Notes: a model not told the origin generated them from the sequence alone. Positions 40,652 through 48,740 are shown, numbered from the stretch's first letter. The stretch: DNA of 64,000 nt from JAJPKK01 sp963781195 (GCA_963781195.1 CAWAEZ010000008.1:62001-126000); one strand, 5' to 3'. Numbers and translations are program-made.

Positions 40652-41722
40652 ATGCGCATCCTGCGCAATCCGGGAAGGTCAGGGATCTCCAAATTGAGCT
40701 TCGGACATAATTCGAGTCGCACCAGCACTGACGCGCGAAACTTGCGCGAGGTCCTCGGCGGGTATCGCGAGCCGAGTTCAGTACGGAGCCTGGTGGAAGT
40801 CGCCATCACCGCGCTGCCGCTGGTGGCCTTATGGGCCTCGGCGTGGTTCGCCTATTGGCTCGGTCATCCGTGGGCGTCGCTCATCATTGCCGTGCCGGCG
40901 GCGGGCTTCCTCGTTCGCCTCTTCATGATCCAGCACGACTGCGGGCACGGCTCCTTCTTTCCCAACCGCTTCGTCAATGACTGGATCGGCCGCGTCATCG
41001 GCGTCATCACGTTGACCCCTTATGATTTGTGGCGGCGCACCCATGCCATTCACCACGCCACCTCCGGCAATCTCGACCGCCGCGGCATCGGCGACATGGA
41101 CACCTTGACGGTGCGGGAATATCGCGCCCGGTCGCGCTGGGGTCGCCTGAGATATCGTCTTTACCGACATCCGCTGGTGATGTTCGGCATCGGCCCGATC
41201 TACCTCTTCTTCCTGCAGCAACGCCTGCCGGTCGGGCTGATGCGCGCCGGCTGGCGGCCGTGGATCAGCACCATGGCGACCAATCTTGCGATCGCAGGGG
41301 TGGTGGCGGCCCTGGTCTGGCTGATCGGCCTCAAGGCTTTCCTCTTCGTCCATCTCCCCATCATGATGCTCGCCGGGGCCATCGGGGTGTGGCTGTTCTA
41401 CGTGCAGCACCAGTTCGAGCACACGTCGTGGGACGAGGAGCCGGAATGGAATGCGCACGAAGCGGCGTGGCACGGCAGCTCGCACTACGAGCTTCCCGCG
41501 TGGCTCGCCTGGTTCACGGCCAATATCGGGGTGCACCATGTGCACCATCTGTGCAGCCGCATCCCGTATTATCGGCTGTCGCAGGTGCTGCGCGACCACC
41601 CGGAGTTCCGTGACGTCTCCCGGCTGACGCTGCTCGAAAGCCTGGGCTGCGTTCGCCTTGTCCTGTGGGACGAAACGCAACGGCGCCTGGTGACGTTTCG
41701 CGAAGCGGCCGCATCACGCTGA
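40652..41722 (+). CDS. Fatty acid desaturase
   Basis: This 356-residue integral membrane di-iron enzyme has three histidine boxes: 'HDCGHGSF' (about residue 92), 'HAIHHATSG' (about 131) and 'HHVHHLCSR' (about 292). It introduces a double bond into acyl chains of membrane lipids, most like delta-12/omega-6-type bacterial desaturases. It has four or more hydrophobic segments. The placement 236 bp after a cold-shock gene suggests induction by cold; that is inference. The start is the ATG at 40652; a shorter start near residue 15 is possible. Confidence 0.92.
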   Translation: MRILRNPGRSGISKLSFGHNSSRTSTDARNLREVLGGYREPSSVRSLVEVAITALPLVALWASAWFAYWLGHPWASLIIAVPAAGFLVRLFMIQHDCGHGSFFPNRFVNDWIGRVIGVITLTPYDLWRRTHAIHHATSGNLDRRGIGDMDTLTVREYRARSRWGRLRYRLYRHPLVMFGIGPIYLFFLQQRLPVGLMRAGWRPWISTMATNLAIAGVVAALVWLIGLKAFLFVHLPIMMLAGAIGVWLFYVQHQFEHTSWDEEPEWNAHEAAWHGSSHYELPAWLAWFTANIGVHHVHHLCSRIPYYRLSQVLRDHPEFRDVSRLTLLESLGCVRLVLWDETQRRLVTFREAAASR

Positions 41723-41726
41723 GAAC

Positions 41727-41749
41727 CTTTCGGTCGCTACGGTCGAAAG
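41727..41749 (+). terminator. Possible weak hairpin after the desaturase gene
   Basis: CTTTCG (41727-41732) and CGAAAG (41744-41749) flank an 11-nt loop, 5 bp past the desaturase stop. The stem is only 6 bp and no T-run follows, so termination is uncertain. Confidence 0.3.
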
Positions 41750-41936
41750 CGGCGTTCGATAGACGGACCTCGGATCGAATCCAATGCGCCGGCTCGAAAT
41801 CAGCCATGGCCGCCGCTGGTTTTTCTGAAAATCGATCATATATAACCTTCAGATAATAAAAAACTTTTGAAGTCGCATGAAGCCGCGGTGCTCACCGTGC
41901 CTACGGCGCGCGAAACGACAGATCGGAGAAGCCATC

Positions 41937-42203
41937 ATGAAATCCATTGATTCAGCCGTCCCGACGGGGCCCTTCGATTATGAAGCCGACGCCGAGCTTT
42001 TCATGGCCCGCAAGCGGCGGTCTGCCGAGTACAAGCGGTTCGACCGCGCGGCCGACGCTATTCGGTTCGCGGTGGAAGATCTGCCGCCGCAATCGCTGCA
42101 ACTCGCCCACCTGGAAGTCGACGAAGCGAGATTCGACGGCCGTGAAATACGCCGCCTCTATGACTGCGCCGCATTTCCGCTCATCCGCCGGCCCATCGGA
42201 TAG
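41937..42203 (+). CDS. Small conserved protein, family shared with the gene at 43624
   Basis: This is an 88-residue soluble protein. Its pattern 'FDYEADAELF', 'YKRFDRAADAIRFAVEDL', 'LEVDEARFDGREIRRLYDCAAFPLIRR' is matched by the 81-residue protein at 43624-43869 ('FNYDAPADLF', 'YRRFGTAAEAIRFVMEQM', 'LEVESERCDAARIRELYESPAYPLPR'). The two are clear paralogues. GGAGAAG precedes the ATG. The family looks typical of Bradyrhizobium-like genomes; function is unknown. The surrounding DNA is locally A/T-richer (41820-41875). Confidence 0.8.
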   Translation: MKSIDSAVPTGPFDYEADAELFMARKRRSAEYKRFDRAADAIRFAVEDLPPQSLQLAHLEVDEARFDGREIRRLYDCAAFPLIRRPIG

Positions 42204-42483
42204 TTCAAAATGGTTCTGCGCAGGCAACGCAAAACCGTCGTTTTCAATCGTCGCTTCGGATCCAAGTAATCGCGGATTTGCGGCCCCTGGGAATCGATAG
42301 ACTGTTGCCGCCGGCCCCCATGAATTGGCAGACGACGGACATTGATCGAGGGCACGTCGTTCCCCGGTAGGTTGCGGGGTCTCGGCGTTGACGATGGTTC
42401 CGACTGCGTCCACGGTCACCAGTCAGGCCAGGCCGTTGATCGCAGGCTTTTCGAAAAAAAATCGCCGGCGCGAGCGAAGGGTC

Positions 42484-42780
42484 ATGACGGAAAAGACAAT
42501 CGAACTGGACCAGCATCGCGGTATGGCCGCCCAGAAGGCGACCGACCTGCGGCGGCTTCTCTCGGATGTCGCGGCCAATGAAACCGCCCTACGGCTGCGG
42601 CAGGAGGAGTTGGAAAACCATCTGATCGACGCAGCCGCCGCCAATTGGGCCGAGGCCGCAGAGAAGGCACGCTATCTTCTCGGCCTCTATGCTGCTACGC
42701 TGACATCAGGAGACCGACGCAGGCAAGCGCTCATCGCGGCCGTGCTTGCCGATTTCGATCGACTGGCCGAAGCGCCCTAG
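42484..42780 (+). CDS. Small helical protein, function unknown
   Basis: This is a 98-residue, mostly alpha-helical soluble protein ('TDLRRLLSDVAANETALRLRQEELENHLIDAAAANWAEAAEKARYLLGLYA' in outline) with heptad-like Leu/Ala spacing that could form a short coiled coil. It is rich in Ala, Leu, Glu and Arg with no cysteines. It sits among other small genes on the same strand. I do not recognise the family. GCGAAGGGTC upstream gives a weak ribosome site. Confidence 0.7.
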   Translation: MTEKTIELDQHRGMAAQKATDLRRLLSDVAANETALRLRQEELENHLIDAAAANWAEAAEKARYLLGLYAATLTSGDRRRQALIAAVLADFDRLAEAP

Positions 42781-42864
42781 ATCGCAGGACGTTCTCAAAA
42801 TAGCCGATGCACGGAGGCGCCGACTTCAGGCGTCGTGCCAAACGCCCGGATCGTGCCGCGCACC

Positions 42865-42935
42865 GCTGATCGCATGGACGTTTGATCGCATAGACGTTGG
42901 ATCAGGTAAAACGTTGGATCAGGTAAAACGTTGGG
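42865..42935. repeat. 17-bp tandem repeat upstream of a 48-residue ORF
   Basis: ACGTTGGATCAGGTAAA occurs exactly twice in tandem (42894-42910 and 42911-42927), followed by a partial third unit ACGTTGGG. A diverged unit ACGTTTGATCGCATAG precedes it. The array ends 10 bp before the GTG start of a small gene and overlaps its probable promoter or leader. Confidence 0.85.
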
Positions 42936-42944
42936 AGAAGTGAC

Positions 42945-43091
42945 GTGGCGAAAGGGCAAATGAGAAGCAATCGCGAAAAGAAGAAACCGAAGGCCGACAA
43001 GAAGGCCAAAGCGACGCCGCCCGTGTCGCCGTTTGCACCCGCGCGTTCGGGGAACCAACCGCGCGGCAAAGGGGGCAAGGGAGGGTCATGA
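42945..43091 (+). CDS. Lysine-rich 48-residue protein, function unknown
   Basis: GTG start preceded by GGGAGAAG at good spacing. The peptide begins MAKGQMRSNREKKKPKADKK, continues with a proline/serine middle, and ends in a Gly/Lys-rich tail before TGA at 43089. It is strongly basic at the N terminus and disordered-looking, similar to small proteins I recall from Bradyrhizobium annotation. An internal ATG at 42960 is an alternative start. Nucleic-acid binding is possible from charge alone. Confidence 0.6.
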   Translation: MAKGQMRSNREKKKPKADKKAKATPPVSPFAPARSGNQPRGKGGKGGS

Positions 43092-43129
43092 CACGCAATC
43101 CCGCAGCCGCAACTGCAACCGCATGAGGC

Positions 43130-43204
43130 CGGATCTCGTGCGACGAAATCTCGTGACACGAAATCTGGTGGTGCCGGATTTCATCGAACGCGATTTCACA
43201 GACC
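43130..43204. repeat. Five degenerate 15-bp units
   Basis: Five consecutive 15-bp units share the core '(g/c)(g/a)(g/a)AT(c/t)TC': 43130-43144, 43145-43159, 43160-43174, 43175-43189 and 43190-43204. In the + frame beginning at the ATG at 43123 they encode a pentapeptide-like pattern (PDLVR, RNLVT, RNLVV, PDFIE, RDFTD). The possible ORF runs to 43269 and overlaps the next gene by 11 bp. Whether it is translated is unclear. Confidence 0.6.
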
Positions 43205-43258
43205 GAAGTACGCGGGCAACGACCAGCGCGGCGATTTCCGTGCAACGCCGCCGTGCTC

Positions 43259-43522
43259 ATGTCGCTTAATTTCCCGAACCGCAGCCGATCCTTTGACCCC
43301 ACGCGGCGCGCCGTGCGGTTCTGGGGTCATGACGGCCCGATGGAGGCTGCGTTTTTCGTCAACGAAGACGCCCTCAAGCGAATTCAGCCCGACGCGCCCT
43401 GCGATGAAGCTGGACTTCTGAACGCCTTCGATTCCCATTGCGCCCTGATCCATGCGGCGGCCACCCGGGTTTACAAGCGCGGGCGCAAAGGTTCCTATGA
43501 GCTGATCCCGGCCGATTTTTGA
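43259..43522 (+). CDS. DUF1488-family protein
   Basis: This is an 87-residue protein. The sequence 'LNFPNRSRSFDPTRRAVRFWGHDGPMEAAFFVNEDAL' followed by 'DEAGLLNAFDSH' and 'YKRGRKGSYELIPADF' is characteristic of DUF1488 proteins of rhizobia. Function is unknown. The ATG at 43259 is chosen from the family start; two codons upstream is another possible start. Confidence 0.85.
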   Translation: MSLNFPNRSRSFDPTRRAVRFWGHDGPMEAAFFVNEDALKRIQPDAPCDEAGLLNAFDSHCALIHAAATRVYKRGRKGSYELIPADF

Positions 43523-43623
43523 ACCTCTTCTTGCGCGCTTCGCCGCGGCGATGCCGTCGCGGGGCGAGTTCCGTAAAAACCCGCCGTCTCGGTCTTCCGT
43601 CCTGACATGTCATCAGGTGAAGC

Positions 43624-43869
43624 ATGGCGGATTTCAACTATGACGCGCCCGCCGACCTGTTTCCCAGCCGCAGCCGGAAGGGCAGTCGTCCGGTGGGATA
43701 TCGCCGGTTCGGGACGGCCGCGGAGGCCATTCGCTTCGTCATGGAACAGATGTCGGGAGAATTCCTGTTCGGCACAGTGCTCGAGGTGGAGAGCGAGCGT
43801 TGCGATGCCGCCCGCATCCGCGAGCTCTATGAGAGCCCCGCTTATCCGCTCCCGCGAACCAAACGCTAG
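43624..43869 (+). CDS. Small conserved protein, paralogue of the gene at 41937
   Basis: This 81-residue soluble protein shares the aligned core 'RF..AAEAIRF', 'LEVE..R.DA..IRELYESPAYPLPR' with the protein at 41937-42203. The two lie 1.4 kb apart on the same strand, with three other small genes between them. CATCAGGTGAAGC upstream of the ATG supplies a modest ribosome site. Function is unknown. Confidence 0.8.
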   Translation: MADFNYDAPADLFPSRSRKGSRPVGYRRFGTAAEAIRFVMEQMSGEFLFGTVLEVESERCDAARIRELYESPAYPLPRTKR

Positions 43870-43883
43870 ATCGACGAAAGCGA

Positions 43884-45644
43884 TCAGGCGGTGCCGACTT
43901 TGGTGAGCTGGGCGACCCGGTGGATGTGCGCGACCGCGGCGGTCGCGCCGGTCGTCTTCGTGAGCAGGTCGAGGCTCGCGTCGTCTTCGCCGTCGACCGG
44001 CGTGAGCGCCTGGTCCATGTAGCGCTTCGCGTTCGGATCGCGGTCGATCGCGAATTTCATGGCGACGAGCCGCACGATCATCCCGGCCAGCACCAAGTGC
44101 TTGGTGAGCATTTCCCAGGCGTAACGCGGCCAGAACGCCAGGGCCGTCTCCCGCGGCAGCTCCGGTCGCCGCTCCGCCGGCGTCTTTAGCCGGAATATGC
44201 CGGCCTGAAGCGGATGCACCTTTTCGAGCGGAACGGTCGTCGCGAATGTCACCAGCACCTTCACGAGGCTCGTCATCGGCACGCCGGTCGCCGCGGCCCG
44301 GCGCAGCAGCGTCTTCATGTGCGCCGGCGTGTAGTAGAGCGACCAGGCCTCCTGGTAGATCGCCTCCCACTCCGCCCGCGTCATCTTGGGGTGGGCGGTG
44401 CAGACGTGCTCCACGTCATAGCGGTTGAGGTCGGCGTCCATCGCCACACCCTTGGTCCAGAGCACCTTGTGGTCCTCCGAACCGGGCAGGGGCGTCAGGC
44501 AGAAGAACTCCAGGCCGTCGAGCGGCAGCTCCCGCTTGATGATCTCGATGTCGCGGCGGATCGTCTGCGGGGTATCGGCGGGAAAGCCCAGGATATATCC
44601 GGCGAAGGTGATGATCCCCTGCGCCTTCCAGGCGAGCAGCATCGTCCGATATTCGGTGATCTTGTTCTGACGCTTCTTCGCCGCCGCGAGATTTTCCGGA
44701 TTGATATTTTCCAATCCGATGAAGACACGGGTGACCCCCGCGAGCTTCGCCTTCTCGACGAAGTTCTCGATCTTGTGGCACAGCGTGTCCACCTGGATCA
44801 TCAATCCCAGCGGAATGCCCTCTTCGCGCAGTTCGATCAGGCGATCGAAAATCCGCTCCCATTCCTTGTTGCGGGCAAAGTTGTCGTCGGTGATGAAGAA
44901 CTTGTGGATGCCCTGCGCCCAGTTGAGACGCACGAGATGCTCGACGTCGTCGGCGGTGCGAAATCGCGACTTGCGGCCCTGCACGTTGATGATGGTGCAA
45001 AACGAACATTGGTAAGGACAGCCGCGACCGGCATCGAAGCTGGTGCTGAGCCCGAGCGTGCGCGTCACGTAGCGCTTCGGCAGGAATGGCACCGGCGTGC
45101 CCTGCATCCCCGGCAGGTCGTTCATGAAGTTGTAGGTGGGCGCCAGCCGGCCGGCGGCCGCGTCCTGCAGAACCATGTCGAGCCGCCCTTCGGCTTCTCC
45201 GGCAAAGATCGAAATGCCGAGATCCCGGCAGGCGTCGAGTCCGACGGCGTGCCCGTCCAGCATCGACAGGCAGCCGGAGACGTGGAACCCGCCCATCGCG
45301 ACCTGGATGCCGGCCTCGCGGAACGCGCGGGCGAGGTCGAGAGCGCGCGGATATTGATTCGATTGGACGCCGATCAGCGCCAGCAGGCCGAAGTTGCCGT
45401 TGCGCCGGAACCGGGCGATCAGCGCCGGTACGTCGACCCGTGTGTTCGTCTCGTCGATCGCTTCGATATCGATGGCGGCATCAGCCCCGAGAACCTGCCG
45501 CTCCGCGCAATCGGCGGCAATGCCGTAGAGCGCGGCCAGCGTGTTCGAGGGGATCATCGCCCGCCACCAGCGAATGACGTATCCGTCGTCGTCATAGTGC
45601 GAGGGCTTGACCAGAATGAGCTGAAAACGTCGCGTCACGGCCAT
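43884..45644 (-). CDS. B12-binding domain radical SAM protein
   Basis: This 586-residue enzyme has an N-terminal cobalamin-binding-like Rossmann domain (about 1-180; 'LLALIGVQSNQYPRALDLARAFREAG', 'VAMGGFHVSG') and a radical SAM barrel with Cys209, Cys213 and Cys216 in 'GCPYQCSFC' for the [4Fe-4S] cluster. A C-terminal helical extension follows (about 430-586). Class B methylases and hopanoid or bacteriochlorophyll-modifying enzymes share this architecture. No DxHxxG motif was seen, so cobalamin may bind base-off or not at all. AGGAG precedes the ATG at 45644. It stands alone; the substrate is unknown. Confidence 0.88.
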   Translation of the reverse strand: MAVTRRFQLILVKPSHYDDDGYVIRWWRAMIPSNTLAALYGIAADCAERQVLGADAAIDIEAIDETNTRVDVPALIARFRRNGNFGLLALIGVQSNQYPRALDLARAFREAGIQVAMGGFHVSGCLSMLDGHAVGLDACRDLGISIFAGEAEGRLDMVLQDAAAGRLAPTYNFMNDLPGMQGTPVPFLPKRYVTRTLGLSTSFDAGRGCPYQCSFCTIINVQGRKSRFRTADDVEHLVRLNWAQGIHKFFITDDNFARNKEWERIFDRLIELREEGIPLGLMIQVDTLCHKIENFVEKAKLAGVTRVFIGLENINPENLAAAKKRQNKITEYRTMLLAWKAQGIITFAGYILGFPADTPQTIRRDIEIIKRELPLDGLEFFCLTPLPGSEDHKVLWTKGVAMDADLNRYDVEHVCTAHPKMTRAEWEAIYQEAWSLYYTPAHMKTLLRRAAATGVPMTSLVKVLVTFATTVPLEKVHPLQAGIFRLKTPAERRPELPRETALAFWPRYAWEMLTKHLVLAGMIVRLVAMKFAIDRDPNAKRYMDQALTPVDGEDDASLDLLTKTTGATAAVAHIHRVAQLTKVGTA

Positions 45645-46152
45645 GGGCAACTCCTGACACTCGTCGACGGCGCCGTCCGGTGCGGCAGGGAATGCGGGCC
45701 TTCGGCTGCACACGGCGCAATGCCGCGGCGCGCGCCGTGCGCACCGAATCTGACAGCGCTGCGAATTGTGATGGCAGAGCCCCCCTGGAACCGGATCAGT
45801 CCGTCGCGACCCTAGCACAAGGCCAAATGCGGCGTAACTGCCAACGTCGCGGATAGCATGGACCGCATGCGGGGACGCACATGCGGCAGCATCAGAAAAA
45901 TGGAGGGCTTTGGAACTTCGCGGCCCTGCACCAGACGCGCAATGCGGGCCGCGAGAACGTTTGGGCTAAGCACCGAAGCATGCGGGCGAATTCGCCTTGC
46001 GCCGCCGGATCGTTCTCGGGGTCAAGGCCGGCGGACCACCCAATCGGGCACCCGCAGGCAGTACCTTCCGATTTAGAAGTCGCCTTGCTTAGAGAGTGTC
46101 GAAGCTGGCGAGAAGCGTCAAATCTGGCACGAGGGCCAAATCTGGCGAGAGA
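45645..46152. other. 508-bp intergenic interval with short direct repeats
   Basis: No gene is convincing. CTGGC-containing units lie at 46105, 46124 and 46142 (CTGGCGAGAAGCGTCAAAT, CTGGCACGAGGGCCAAAT, CTGGCGAGAGATC), a degenerate 18-19-bp repeat just past the stop of the leftward cold-shock gene. The radical SAM gene promoter should lie at the left side. Confidence 0.5.
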
Positions 46153-46356
46153 TCAGACCGCCTGCAGATTCGAGGCCGCGAGCTTGCCGCGCTCGCTGAC
46201 GACGTCGTAGCTGACCTTCTGACCCTCGTTGAGGGTGCTCATCCCGGAACGTTCGACTGCGGAGATGTGGACGAACACATCCTTGCCGCCGTCGAGCGGC
46301 TGGATGAAGCCGAAGCCTTTTTGCGTGTTGAAAAACTTGACCGTGCCTGTTGCCAT
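46153..46356 (-). CDS. Cold-shock protein (CspA family), copy 2
   Basis: This 67-residue cold-shock domain has RNP1 'KGFGFIQ' and RNP2 'DVFVHIS', starting 'MATGTVKFFNTQ'. It is close to copy 1 at 40206-40415 but is a separate paralogue (shorter tail, 'SERGKLAASN'). It is transcribed leftward. The gene before it, upstream on the same strand, is 376 bp away, leaving room for a regulated leader. Confidence 0.95.
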   Translation of the reverse strand: MATGTVKFFNTQKGFGFIQPLDGGKDVFVHISAVERSGMSTLNEGQKVSYDVVSERGKLAASNLQAV

Positions 46357-46732
46357 GATGGCCTCCAAATTAAACGCCGATCGGCGCCCGTTTGCTGCAC
46401 GACGTTTCCGTCGCAGCGTTACGTCCGAATTCAACGTCGTCTTGGAAAGAGCCCTCAGGGGCAGCAAGAAAACTTAAATCTCGAACGGGTCCCCTTATGG
46501 CCGTTGCAGGCCAAAATAGCAACCCCGCCCGTTCGGAGGTACGGAAAGTCTTCGACGAATTGCGCGCATTCCCGCGCACGCATTGCCGGTGCGAGGAGCT
46601 TGCCAAAGGGATCGGCGATCAGCGTTTTCCCTGATCAGCGATCTGCATTCTGCGCCTGCCGGGACGAGATCAGAACGGTGTCCGCCAAGGGCCCGCGCGC
46701 ATCGACGTGCCAAACCTGCCGGACGCGCTCTG
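46357..46732. promoter_or_regulatory. Leader and promoter region of the second cold-shock gene
   Basis: The region is 376 bp with no recognised gene. As the 5' region of a csp gene it is a candidate temperature-responsive leader, but no structure could be shown by eye. Confidence 0.3.
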
Positions 46733-46924
46733 TCAGACCTTTTCGAGATCGCTTTCCTTGACGACCCGCTCGTGCGGCTCGCGTGCGCTCTTGATGCGGT
46801 ACTGCTGTTCGCCGCCGTTCTCAGGAAGTTGCCGCACGATCTTGTATTCGCCGTCGGCCGCGGATTTTAGGGCAAGACCGCGGGAAAGCCGCACCGTCTG
46901 TCCGGATCGAAACTGGGTTGTCAT
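46733..46924 (-). CDS. Small 63-residue protein, function unknown
   Basis: Starts 'MTTQFRSGQTVRLSRGLALKSAADGEYKIVRQLPENGGEQQYRIKSA' (shown in part) and ends 'VKESDLEKV'. This looks like a compact all-beta (SH3-like) fold, similar to short proteins common in Bradyrhizobium-like genomes. ACGGGAGCAGGC precedes the ATG. No signal or membrane segment is present. The frame is open further upstream, but homology-like content begins at this Met. Confidence 0.7.
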   Translation of the reverse strand: MTTQFRSGQTVRLSRGLALKSAADGEYKIVRQLPENGGEQQYRIKSAREPHERVVKESDLEKV

Positions 46925-47060
46925 GCCTGCTCCCGTCGTTGGCGTGCGCCGCGCCACGCAAAACAACCTTCGGCGAACGGACGAGGCTTCGGACGCGATC
47001 GATTTGATCTTGATCGCGTCTCGAGACCTCAATTTGCAAGCATCATCTGGTCCGAAGTGC

Positions 47061-47114
47061 TGTAGCTGAGAGCCTGTAGCTGAGAGCCTGTAGCCGACAG
47101 CCTGCAGCCTTCGG
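47061..47114. repeat. 14-bp tandem repeat downstream of rpsU
   Basis: TGTAGCTGAGAGCC occurs at 47061-47074 and 47075-47088 exactly, then TGTAGCCGACAGCC (47089-47102) and a decayed TGCAGCCTTCGG. The array lies between the 63-residue gene and the end of the bS21 gene. Confidence 0.85.
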
Positions 47115-47124
47115 AGATCATGCC

Positions 47125-47430
47125 CTAACTCTGGCGCAGCGGCGGCCGTGCGGCGGCGTCCGCGGAGAACGGGCCGCCGCGTCCCGGCGGCTTGCCGGCG
47201 AGCAGCTTCTTGCCGCGCGGAGCGGGAAGCAGCCCATCGCGCTGAGCCTTCTTTCGCGCGAGCTTTCGCGCCCGCCGCAATGATTCATTCTGTTCGCGCG
47301 CCGATCGTTCTGAAGGTTTCTCGTAGAACCTTCTGCGCTTCATCTCGCGAAACACGCCTTCGCGCTGCATCTTCTTTTTGAGTACCCGGAGGGCTTGATC
47401 GATGTTGTTGTCGCGGACCAATACCTGCAA
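47125..47430 (-). CDS. rpsU: 30S ribosomal protein bS21
   Basis: This 101-residue protein begins 'MQVLVRDNNIDQALRVLKKKMQREGVFREMKRRRFYEKPSE', the signature of bS21, which is needed for initiation on structured mRNAs. E. coli S21 is about 71 residues; here a Pro/Gly/Arg-rich tail of about 30 residues follows, as in many alphaproteobacteria. Alphaproteobacteria often carry several rpsU copies, one cold-inducible; this one lies near two csp genes. AAGGGAA precedes the ATG. Confidence 0.93.
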   Translation of the reverse strand: MQVLVRDNNIDQALRVLKKKMQREGVFREMKRRRFYEKPSERSAREQNESLRRARKLARKKAQRDGLLPAPRGKKLLAGKPPGRGGPFSADAAARPPLRQS

Positions 47431-47819
47431 GAAATATTCCCTTCATGCGTCGATAGAGCACACGTCAGCGCGCGCGTCGTGACCAAGCGTGCGCGAGCGA
47501 ATGTCGCGGGAGAGGCGGGGTCATGACCCCGGCGCAGCTTCGCGTTTCATCGAAGCGCGCGCCTTCGGCGATGCCGGCACGCATCACCATGATCTCTTCG
47601 GAACCATGATCTCTTCAAGAACGACCTGCTCCGCGCGTCAGGACAGCGACGACAGAGCAGTGATTTTTGGGCTCGCAAGGCTCGGCCACGAGCCCCACGC
47701 GCCAAGGCGTGGCGCGGTCCCCGGGACCATGCGCCAATCCGACCCGAATAGCCACTGAATTATTCGGAGCCGAGCCCTGCCTCGGCAGGTCAAGTCGTTC
47801 CTGCCGGCTCGGTTTCTGC
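47431..47819. other. Intergenic interval with two groups of hairpins
   Basis: The interval is 389 bp with no gene seen. Three consecutive hairpins: GGCTCG-GCCA-CGAGCC (47679-47694), CCACGC-GCCAAG-GCGTGG (47695-47712) and GGTCCC-C-GGGACC (47716-47728). Nearer the permease stop is a larger imperfect stem (47770-47812). They probably end transcription of the leftward ABC genes. Confidence 0.5.
47770..47812 (-). terminator. Hairpin just past the BMP-type permease operon
   Basis: CCGAGCC (47770-47776) pairs with GGCTCGG (47806-47812), and an inner GGCAGG (47784-47789) pairs with CCTGCC (47800-47805) around a 10-nt loop, with a 7-nt bulge on one side. It begins 8 bp past the stop of the last permease gene. 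No T-run follows, so it may be a Rho-assisted or stabilising hairpin. Confidence 0.4.
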
Positions 47820-48740
47820 CTACGAACGCCGGTAAGGTTCGGCCAGTGCGGCCGGTGCGGTTTGGCGTCCGACCAGGCCGGCGACAGCCAGCAGTGCGAG
47901 CAGATAGGGCATCATGATCAGCAGGGCATTGGGGACGGCGATCCCCATCGCCGGGAGCTGGAACTGCATGGCCGTGGCGGCGCCGAACAGCAGGCACGCG
48001 AAGGTGGTGTTGAGGATCTTCCACTTTCCGAAGATGACGGCGGCGATCGCGAGGTAGCCGGCCCCGCGCGTCATGCCCTCGGTAAAGGTGTGGATGTCGC
48101 CGATCGAGAGAAACGCCCCCGCCAGCGCCGCCATGAAGCCGGTGAACATCACCACCATGTAGCGCACCCGGGTCACCGAGAGGCCCGACTTGTCCACGGC
48201 CCGGGGCTCCTCCCCGGCGGCGTGGATGGTGATGCCGAGCGACGTGTAGCGCAGCACCAGGGCGGTCACGATGATGATCGCGACGCCGAGATAGAACAGC
48301 CAGACCTGCTGGAAGACGGCCTCTCCGAGCACCGGGATGTCGCCGAGCAGCGGCGGCGTCCATTTGGCGAGGCCGGGGATCTGCTCGCGGGAGCGCGACC
48401 CGAAGATTTCGCGATAGGCGAGGGTGGTCGCGCCCAGCATCAGGATGTTGATGCCGATGCCGGTGACGATCTGGTTCGCGCGCAGCGTCACGCTCAGGAA
48501 CGCCTGCAGCGCGGCGACCGGCGCGACTGCGACCACGGCGATGGCGAGGCCGATCAACGGATTCCCGGTTGCCCAGGCGCCGACGGCGGCCGCGAAGGCG
48601 CCGGTCAGCATCATGCCTTCCAGGCTCATGTTGAGCACGCCCGCGCGCTCGCTGACCAGTTCGCCGATGCCGGAGAGCAGCAGCGGCGTCGCGAGGCGGA
48701 TCGACGAGCCGATGAAGACCGCGAACAATTCCCAGGTCAT
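47820..48740 (-). CDS. BMP-type ABC transporter permease (second of the pair)
   Basis: This 306-residue inner-membrane permease of the nucleoside/simple-sugar group (YufQ/RbsC-like) contains 'LLLSGIGELVSERAGVLNMSLEGMMLTGAF' and 'ANQIVTGIGINILMLGATTLAYRE'. The 'GVLNMSLEGMM' motif is diagnostic for BMP-system permeases. The ATG at 48740 overlaps the stop of the preceding permease remnant (ATGA at 48737-48740). It is intact, unlike its partner. Confidence 0.92.
   Translation of the reverse strand: MTWELFAVFIGSSIRLATPLLLSGIGELVSERAGVLNMSLEGMMLTGAFAAAVGAWATGNPLIGLAIAVVAVAPVAALQAFLSVTLRANQIVTGIGINILMLGATTLAYREIFGSRSREQIPGLAKWTPPLLGDIPVLGEAVFQQVWLFYLGVAIIIVTALVLRYTSLGITIHAAGEEPRAVDKSGLSVTRVRYMVVMFTGFMAALAGAFLSIGDIHTFTEGMTRGAGYLAIAAVIFGKWKILNTTFACLLFGAATAMQFQLPAMGIAVPNALLIMMPYLLALLAVAGLVGRQTAPAALAEPYRRS

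Noticed and set aside
42865..42935. CRISPR-like array
   Set aside because: Units are 17 bp and directly adjacent, with no spacers and no cas genes; simple tandem repeat.
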